A DNA stretch of 64,000 bases from Primulina eburnea (lineage: Eukaryota; Streptophyta; Magnoliopsida; Lamiales; Gesneriaceae), in the NCBI RefSeq assembly GCF_022965805.1, contig NC_133105.1:24872978-24936977 (forward strand), given 5' to 3'. The translations under genes were made by a program, and so were the position numbers. This document shows positions 56,039 to 64,000 of the stretch, in pieces. The notes beneath the pieces are model-generated. The model did not search any database. It was given only the letters and a program-made list of their open reading frames with translations, and was not told where the DNA came from. Every line of letters starts with the position of its first letter. The stretch's first letter is position 1.

Positions 56039-58094
56039 TGTGGGGACCCGGACGCTAATCATCTTCTTAATCTTCTTTGGGGTTTATTTATCGGTTAAGA
56101 TAAACAGGGTCTAAAAATTTTTCTTTTAAAATGCGGAAGGTAATGGAATCATGCTATTATACAAACCAGTATAATAATACAAATCCTGTACAACATGCAT
56201 CTAGTTTAACTAAGGTTTAACTACTACAATCAAGTAATAAAACCTATCTATATCCAAGTCCGGAATCACCACTCTAATCTTGATCTCTCATCTTCTTCTT
56301 GACCCTGATCCTGCCCCACCTGTTGTCATGCACACATACAAAACAAGACAACAGCCGGATAACTCCGGTGATATATAAATATCCCAGTATAAACAATGTA
56401 TACATGCAATCATATAAAACATAAAAGCATGAATGATATCTTATCACATGTAGCATACTCAAACAACATGTATCAATACCAGTCTGTAAATGAAACATGA
56501 ATCGTAATCTACGAAACATAAATTCATACGGATCTGTAGATCAAACTCTAGTCTCAATATCTAAGACTCGGCTCATCTCTTATTCTAATCCTGGGATCCC
56601 GATCTAAGTTAGACTTTTGGTATGCTGTATCGAGTGTCTACAATAGACGTCGATCTACATCTAAAGCTCATCGATACACCGTAAGTCTAGGGTCTGAGCA
56701 GTTCTGACAAAGACTTAGACTTGGGCATGCTATATCGAGTGTCTACAATAGAAGTCGATCTACATCTAAGCTCATCGATATACCACAAGTCTAGGGTCTT
56801 AGCAGTTCTGACAAAGACTTGGCGGTTCTGCCCTAGCTAGGCTGATCTGCCCTAAACTTAAACTCTGGCTCTGCTATAATTCAATAAACTTAACATATCA
56901 ATTTGATAATCTGCAAATATCAATGCAATAAAATAAAGTATGTGATTTAGAGAAACTCAAGTAAAACCTAACTCGAGTTGTGCAATCCCGAATCAACATT
57001 TATTTATACCTTTATCTTCTCGATCTGATGAAGATGAGGTCTTGTCTTCCAATCTGTCCATACCCAGTCTGGTAATGACAATCACATAAATACAATATCA
57101 GTATATATCTCAGTTCAGAATCTGTTCTGATTAATACTCAAATCAAAATACAATCTGATCAATGTCAATAACGTAACAGTACACTCTCTTTAATACTGAC
57201 TCTGATCAAATATAAATCAACTGATGTTTCGACGGCATAACAATACAATCTGAATAACTCCGTCAATCTCAACATCACAAATATAATACCAGAACTCATA
57301 ATCAATACTGGTATAACTCGTAATCTCAATGATAACACAAATCTGATATCGAATCTCAGTCAAATAAATTCTGAAATTCATAACAATTTCATAATCAGTC
57401 TGTTCTTTAATCTGACTTCAGTTATACAATGTCTACTGTGACAGAAACATCATATCTGATTCGTATTCAATTCTGACAATATCATAAATTCAAACCCTGT
57501 CTAAACGTAACAAAACTTACGTCCAGATGAAGCCTGCGTCGATAAGAACTCGGTGTCGTACTCAGATTCAAAATCAGACGGACGGATTTCTCGCAAATTA
57601 ATTTCTAAGGTTACGAGCTAAAATTCCTCCCCAAGTCTCGATTTTCTTTCTGAATTTTAACTATAATTTGTAGGCTTATATATATATATACAACTCGTGC
57701 ATGATAACCCAAGTGGCGTCGTGCATGTGCTGCACGTTGCGCGCATATGCGCGAACAATGTCGCGCATATGCGCCAGTTATTTAAACTAGCGCTTAGTCT
57801 TCTCGCGCATGTGCGCCATTTACATCGCGCATATGCGCTAATGCTACTGGACGTTCCGCGCATGTGCGCGCATTCAAGTCGCGCATGTGCGCGCATGGTT
57901 CTGTCTTCCTCGTGCATGTGTGCCGATACATGTCGCGCATGTGCGCGGGGACTTCTCTTTGCATCTCTTTAATTTTCTTTCGTCTTTCCCCATCCGATCC
58001 GTTCCGTCTATAATCATATCAATTATCATCTATGATTATAATAATCATTTCCAAATCTTTTCAGATTAACCGGATTAATTTCTCGGGCCTTACA
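56039..58094 (-). mobile_element. Solo LTR of a gypsy element (LTR3), TSD ACCTT
   Basis: Begins TGTGGGGACCCGGACGC, as in the element-1 LTR, and ends 'gggccttaca'. Flanked by ACCTT at 56034-56038 and 58095-58099. No primer site, gag or pol is present. It shares with the element-1 LTR the 'aacaacaggtgg..ggataactccgg' type block and the 'aatcagacggacggatttctc' region (cited by its first and last words), so it is a related but distinct family. Confidence 0.92.
57739..57947. repeat. Array of CGCGCATATGCGCG dyads in the solo LTR
   Basis: Eight 14-bp copies of CGCGCATRTGCGCS start at 57739, 57762, 57804, 57826, 57857, 57880, 57911 and 57934 (the seventh is degraded). The first is a perfect palindrome. 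Spacings alternate between 22-23 and 31-42 bp, so the real unit is a pair. Confidence 0.93.
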
Positions 58095-58099
58095 ACCTT

Positions 58100-60720
58100 A
58101 ATACATATTAATTCTTTAATTTTCAAAAATTTATATATTATTATTTTTTAACATGTGATAAAAAAATATTTTTAAATCACATTCAATAAAATTAATGAGA
58201 AATAATTTTTTAAAAAATTCAAAAATTTCGTCAATATCCACATTCACAAACAATTTTGTGACATGTCACGTGTGACACATTTGAATGATAGCAATAATTG
58301 TTTCATCAATATCTTTACCCAAATGGGTTGTGATTTAATTTACAAAATATATTCATAATATGCACAACAGCCTATTATTCCGAAAGAAAAGTGAAACATG
58401 TGATCATAAGTAAATTATGTATAAATCAGAAAAGTTATTTAATTAACATTTATTACGTGTATTCCAAAACAATGTCAATAAATTTTATATGGTGTCGTCT
58501 AATAAGATGCTTACTTTTTTTAGAATTGGTTTAATCACTTCCATTACGGGAAATTTTATACTCTCATGTATCCTTGAACTTTGTAATATAGAAGAAAATT
58601 ATCACATTAATAATACGTAATATATATTTAGATGAATAATATTTTTTACTTCTCGATCATGAAAGATATGCTTAAAAGTGTCTTGTTGTTCTCGTTGTTT
58701 CCATATGTAGGTAGTTCATAACAACGAACAAATCTAAATTTAAACGAATATTATATCTTGAAAGGATTCAACTTATATATGGTGCTGAAAAGAGGGGTCA
58801 TTTCAGAATGCAATTTTGGAGCAGATAAATTTAGTAAGATAAATAAAATAAAATTGGTTTCTAATATAGTATGCAATATTGCATTATTTATAATTTCAAA
58901 TTCAAATAAGACATCCCAAGGTACAAAAATTATACATTGGATGCTTTTGACAGACTTATATCATACATTAACTCTTTCAAATGGAAATCTCGAATTGCAT
59001 GCATTGGGTGTCAAATATTTCTGATTATTGTGGGTAATATACATGTTTGTTGAGAGTAATTTAATGTCCATTTAAAACTCTTTTGAATCTGTCTCTTTTA
59101 ATTTTTTTGTGCTTTCTTATTTGAATTTTTAAGAAGATAATTCAAGATATATACAATATACATATGGTTTTGGAAGAAAACTACAACGCATTAATTCTTT
59201 CAAATTAAGGTAATTTCAAATAATATGTATTTGAAATAAAAAATTTATGATTAATAAATGGTAAATTAATGTTCATTGGAAAACTTTAGTGATAATTTTT
59301 AAAACTCAACCAATTTTATTTTTAGAAAAATTAAATAAACTAATTAAATATTGTATCTTTTTTTTAGTAAGTAATTTGGCTATAAAATCACTTAAAATAG
59401 AAAAATATTATTTTTGAATGATTTACTCATGAGTAATACTGAACATTGCAATCATTTGTATTTTAAATTTATTTATACATTTTTAATTGAACTGATTGAT
59501 ATAATCAATGCAAAATTTTTAATATAGTTTATGTTTTCAATAGAGTTTAATTTTAATTTGAGTAAAAAAACATATAATACCTAAATTACATTTGAATTAA
59601 TATAAAATTTACTTAAATTCAAATTGAATTAAATGAATTGATATAATCAATACAAACAATAATTGAAGTCATCATTTATTGCAGTACACACACACACACA
59701 TATATATACATGAGTGATGATGAACATTGCAATCATTTGTATTTGAAATTTATTTATACAGTTTGTAATAAAAATTAAATATATCATAGTAACACAAAGT
59801 CATATCACAAATTAAATTGATTGATATAATCAATGCAAAAATTTTAATGATGAACAAACTTTTGAGTTCATAATATTTCTCTCTATGTTTTTCTTTATTT
59901 CTTCAATTAAATATAATTAGTATGTTAATTTCATATTCAAAGTTTTACACTTTGAATAATGAGTAGCTAACTTCCCAAAGTTGAGATGAAAAGATGAAAC
60001 TCTTGGCATGATAATAAGGTTATTAAAAGGTAAGAATATGTGTTTTTATATTATTTAATCTATATTTATTGTTTATGTTATATTTATTTATTTAGGTATT
60101 ATTATACACTACTTATAAGTTGGAGTTTTGATTTATTGTTGCTATATGTTACAATAAAATCTTGAAAACATTTAGATGTTAGTTTGATATTACCAACAAT
60201 TTAAAGTGGATGCCTTGATTTATTATATATGAATATATTATACTATTAATTTCTTGGTACCATTTAAATGTTTGTTTGATTTTACCAACCATTTAAAGTG
60301 ATAACATTGATTTAGTGTTTACAAATATATACATAGCACAATACTTGACAACATTTATAAGTTTTGGTATATATTATATACTTATAAGATAATAATATAT
60401 AACATAATATAAATATGATTATTTAATATATATTAGAACCATTTTATTAAGTGGATTTCTATAATGTTCATTAATGTTAACTTTATTAAAATACCAAGAG
60501 TGGAACCTTTAATCTCAACTACTTAAATTAAAATTTGAACAATTAAAAATTACCAATTAAAGATTCAAACAATTAAAAGAAAAAAAACAAAAACAAAAAG
60601 AAAGTGTACTGTACTTGTAATTACCTTAGCTTCCCTGTGAATACGATATTCGGACTAACCGAATTATACTACTTGTGGACAACCTGCTATTGAGAGTGCA
60701 ACAATCAAAGTCGCAACAAG
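58100..60720. other. AT-rich repeat debris and Athila leader/LTR side
   Basis: Bases 59505-59700 repeat the Helitron-derived block seen at 26640-26820 and 27050-27230 ('tatgttttcaatagag', 'catttattgcagtacacac'). The stretch 60600-60720, ending 'caaagtcgcaacaag', looks like the 3' end of an Athila LTR. The left LTR edge was not found. No gene. Confidence 0.5.
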
Positions 60721-60724
60721 TTTT

Positions 60725-60742
60725 TGGCGCCGTTGTCGGGGA
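60725..60742 (+). other. Primer binding site of the Athila-type element
   Basis: TGGCGCCGTTGTCGGGGA, complementary to the 3' end of tRNA-Asp with one difference from the usual TGGCGCCGTTGCCGGGGA of Athila elements. Confidence 0.85.
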
Positions 60743-60840
60743 AGTATAATTTAATTTTAAGTTTATTTAATTTTGTTTATAGTTTGTTTTTCTTTCTTTG
60801 AATTTTTATTTTTTTTTTCGCGTTTTTCTTTTGCATTTGA

Positions 60841-62098
60841 ATGAGCATTTGGTCACGTACACTTAGTGGTCGACTCATTCGAAATAACCCTTTATTTTCA
60901 CAAAACATGGCGGAAGAACCCATCCAAGAAAATGAAGATGAAATTCAATCTCAATATGATCATGATAGACGAAGAACACTTAGAGATCACATGAATCATA
61001 CACGTACTAGTGCACCTTCATGTCTAGTTTTTCCCCCTGATGCATCTCATTCAATTTTAAGCCTTGTAATATCCAACTTTTACCCAACTTTCATGGCTTA
61101 GATTATGAAAATCCATACATGTATTTATGAGAGTTTGAAGAAGTGTGCAACACATATAATGATCTAAATTGTAGCATGAACACCGTTCGACTTAAGCTTT
61201 TCCTTTTTCTTTAAGAGATAAAGCTAAAACTTGGATAGAAAATCTTAGATCGAGATCTATTCGAACTTGGGATGAATTGCAACAACAATTTTTGAAAAAG
61301 TTTTTTCCATCTCATAGAACAAATTCTTTAAAAAGAAAAATAATCACTTTCACTCATAAACAAGGAGAAACTTTTTATCAGTGTTGGGATAGATATAAGG
61401 AGTTGCTTAATCTTTGTCCACATCATGGTTTTGAAATTTGGAGAGTTGTTTCTCAATTTTATGAAGTCTTAACACCTAAAGATATGCAAATGGTTGAATT
61501 TATGTGTAATAGAACATTTGAAGATAAAGATTTAAACGAGGCAATTGAATATCTCGATTCATTAGCTGAAAATGCTCAAAATTGGGACACTCTATGTACA
61601 ATCGAACCATCAAAGAAGATTCAATCTCCCACATCTGGTGGAGGTATGTACACCCTCAAATATGAACATGATCTCCAAGCTAGATTTACCTCTTTGGTAA
61701 GAAAAGTTGAGGCAATTGAATTGAAAAAGAATGATCAATTAAAATCTGCTCAAGAAATTGCGTGTCACATCTGTGATCATTCTACAAAAGATTGTCCCAC
61801 TTTGCCCTCTTTTAAAGAATGTCTCCATGAACAAGCCAATGTTTTGAATAATTTCAAAAGGTCAAATTTTGAACCATTTTCTCAAAATTACAATCCAGGT
61901 TGGCGAAATAATCCAAATTTTAGTTGGAATAATGATAATACTGCAAAATTTTCACAACCACATTTCCAAAATCAACAAAATTTTCAAAATTATGCACCTT
62001 ATGTTCCTCCACCTAAAAGGAACTTTGAAGATATATTGAATTCTTTCATTGCAAAGCAAGAGTCTATCAATACTCAAACTGCTCAAACCACTTGCTAA
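60841..62098 (+). pseudogene. Athila-type Gag, broken
   Basis: A first open piece (60841-61101, MSIWSRTLSGRLIRNNPLF) goes out of frame near 61090. A stop-containing piece carries the LDYENPYMYL and FEEVCNTYNDLN blocks. The long piece 61277-62098 has LKKFFPSHRTNSLKRKI, FTHKQGETFYQCWDRYKELL and CPHHGFEIWRVVSQFYE, the classic Gag block of Athila/Tat-side Ty3 elements, and a Cys-His remnant CHICDHSTKDCP. Confidence 0.88.
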
Positions 62099-63239
62099 AT
62101 TTGCATATGCACTTAATGTTCATGAAAAAGGTAAATTTACTTCACAACCACAGCCTAATCCTAAGGATCATCATTCACAACCTGGAACTTCTGGAATTCA
62201 ACCGATGGATCAGGTAAAATCTGTTATTACCCTTCGCAGTGGTAATGTTGTGGAAAAATCCATTCTTGAACCTTGTGAAGATGATGATAAATCAACTCCA
62301 AAGGGTAAGGAAGTGGAACCCATAACTTGCGAAGAGGAGAATCAACAGACAATGTCACCATCATTCCCTCATGCATTGAAAAATACAAAAAAAATCAAAT
62401 TTGAATTCTGATATATGATATTTTTAAACAAGTAAAAGTTAATATTCTTTTATTAGATGCAATAAAGCAGGTACCGTCATATGCTAAATTTTTGAAAGAC
62501 TTGTGCACTGTGAAAAGAAAATTGAATGTGAAAAAGAAAACCTTTTCAGCCGAACAAGTAAGTGCAATCATTCAAAATAATAATACTTTGAAATACAAAG
62601 ACCCTGGTTGTTCTACTATTTCATGTATTATTGGAGAACGAAAGAATAAAAAAGCTTGCTTGATCTTGGAGCTAGTGTGAATTTACTTTCATTTTCAGTT
62701 TATCAAGAACTCAATCTAGGCGAGCTAAAACCTACTTCGGTAACACTTTTACTTGCCGATAGATCTGTTAAAGTTCCAAGAGGTATGGTAGAAGACGTGT
62801 TGGTCCAAGTTGATAAATTTTTATATCCTGTCAATTTAATAGTTTTAGATACACAACTTATCGAAGCTTGTAATGCAATTCCTGTAATTTTGGGTCGTCC
62901 ATTTTTAGCAACTTCTAATGCTCTTATACATTGCAGGAATGGAATAATGAATTTTCATTTGGTAACATGACCTTGGAGCTTAATGTTTTTAATCTTTGTA
63001 AGCAACCACATGACAAAGGAGATGAAACTGAAGAAGAAAATTTTATTGAAACTCTTGTGGAAGAAAACATTCAAGAAAGGAGTAATCGTGACCAACTAGA
63101 TATTTGTTCAATTGAAACTGTTAAAGAAAATATCGAAATTGATCTTGATGATTTTATCAGGTATCACTCGTTATCAGGATCAGAGAAAGAATTTGAGGCA
63201 AAATATGAGAACAAAGACAAACCACCCATATTGGAGTGA
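62099..63239 (+). pseudogene. Athila-type linker and protease, broken
   Basis: Pieces 62049-62411 and 62492-62680 carry the low-complexity linker with ITLRSGNVVEK and LKDLCTVKRKLNVKKKTF, typical of the region ahead of protease. The protease site is LDLGASVNLLSFSVYQELNL, with the usual catalytic D present, and CNAIPVILGRPFLATSNALI near its end. A frameshift separates it from the linker at about 62650. An acidic C-terminal piece runs to 63239. Confidence 0.85.
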
Positions 63240-63943
63240 AAACCCTTGCCAGAAGAATTGAAGTATGCATTTCTTGGAAAATATGAAACATATCCGATGG
63301 TAATTTCTTCCAAACTAGAAAGTGATCAAGAAGGTAAATTAGTTGATATGCTTAAAAGACATAAAAATGCAATTGGTTGGACAGTAAATATCTCAAGGGC
63401 ATTAATCCACTAATTTGCACTCACAAAATTCATTTAGAAGAAAATGCTAAAACATCTCAACAACCACAAAGGAGATTAAATCCACACATGAAAGATGTTG
63501 TAAAAACTGAAGTTCTCAAACTACTTGATGTTGGGATTATCTATCATATTTCTGATAGTAAGTGGGTAAGCCCAACACAAGTAGTTCCAAAAAAATCTGG
63601 CATCACATTGATAAAAAATGAAAAAGGTGAATTGTTAACAAGTCGAGTCCCATCTAGTTGGCGGATGTGTATTGATTATAGAAAATTAAATGACGCCACT
63701 AGAAAAGATCACTTTCTATTACCATTTTTTGATCAAATTTTAGAAATAGTAGCAGGTCATCCTTACTACTGTTTTCTTGATAGATATTCAGGCTATTATA
63801 AAATTCCCATTGCACTTGAAGATCAAGATAAAACTACATTCACATGTCCTTTTGGAACATTTGCATTCAGAAAGATGTCATTTGGATTATGCAATACCCC
63901 ATCAACATTTCAAAGGTGTATGCTAAGCATTTTTAGCGACATG
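63240..63943 (+). pseudogene. Athila-type RT, N-terminal half, broken off
   Basis: Reads LPEELKYAFLGKYETYPM, a frameshift near 63400, then NPHMKDVVKTEVLKLLD, GIIYHISDSKWVSPTQVVPK, MCIDYRKLNDATRKDHF, GYYKIPIALEDQDKTTFTCP and FGLCNTPSTFQRCMLSIFSD. Instead of the expected catalytic DD segment the sequence changes abruptly at about 63943, and the remaining 57 bases to the window end do not continue RT. Confidence 0.88.
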
Positions 63944-64000
63944 GGGGTCGATCCAACCAGGTCCATGACATTCGTAAGAAAATATAACATTCAAAAATAT

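Noticed and set aside
57739..57947. Regularly spaced palindromic repeats resembling a CRISPR array
   Set aside because: The genome is plant, the repeats are 14 bp with 8-28 bp spacers, they lie inside an LTR, and no cas gene exists. Same for 38137-38271 and 46125-46385.
57657..57972. Overlapping ORFs with repeated Cys-Ala-His-Met words on both strands
   Set aside because: They are translations of the CGCGCATRTGCGCS array and occur in several frames at once.

Overview
This is a plant nuclear window. Genes are split by short AT-rich introns with GT/AG borders, and most of the rest is LTR retrotransposon, Helitron and MITE sequence. Protein matches are to dicot families, and the repeat flavour (a small element with GTGAGACGGTCTCAC termini, Tekay-type chromoviruses) recalls asterids such as Lamiales; that lineage call is from memory of families, not from a search.

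Region 1 (about 1-26 kb) is gene-bearing and all recognised genes lie on the minus strand. From high to low coordinates: an intact 24-coding-exon gene for the regulatory subunit 3 of protein phosphatase 4 (PP4R3/SMEK/PSY2 family, 15471-25825, 873 codons, all exon phases agree); a single-exon serine carboxypeptidase-like gene of the SCPL50 type (12154-13443); and a peroxisomal enoyl-CoA hydratase (ECHIA-like, 7655-8779) with three good exons and a C-terminal SKL but no visible first coding exon. Left of this, 2.1-7.25 kb is a graveyard: exon-like pieces of at least two unrelated host genes (one a beta-1,3-galactosyltransferase exon with both splice borders) mixed with a decayed Copia fragment, next to a degenerate minisatellite (1.25-2.04 kb). 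A Copia-like LTR region lies at about 9.15-11.4 kb.

Region 2 (about 26.1-58.1 kb) is a layered transposon nest on a minus-strand Helitron. Helitron 3' termini (CTAG preceded by a GC-rich hairpin) are visible at 26148, 27319 and 55773, all in the same orientation, so copies lie head to tail. The middle copy carries a broken Rep/helicase gene (27993-35478). It was hit by a 183-bp MITE with a perfect 9-bp target duplication, by a truncated Tekay-like gypsy fragment (about 29630-32873), and by a composite block of two Tekay-type gypsy elements (36608-55393). Element 1 has LTRs at 36608-38401 and 43251-44980; element 2 has LTRs at 45064-47791 and 52679-55393. Both have full-length but mutated gag-pol. 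A solo LTR with a perfect ACCTT duplication sits at 56039-58094.

Region 3 (58.1-64 kb) is AT-rich repeat debris followed by a plus-strand Athila-type gypsy element with a tRNA-Asp-type primer site and broken gag, protease and RT.

The points most worth a second look are: arrays of 13-14 bp GC-rich dyads in the LTRs, with different sequences but the same ~23-bp spacing in two families; a spliceable 150-nt intron between gag and protease in gypsy element 2; the head-to-tail Helitrons; a likely GC-AG intron in PP4R3; and the composite gypsy block with an extra primer-site leader and no matching target duplication.
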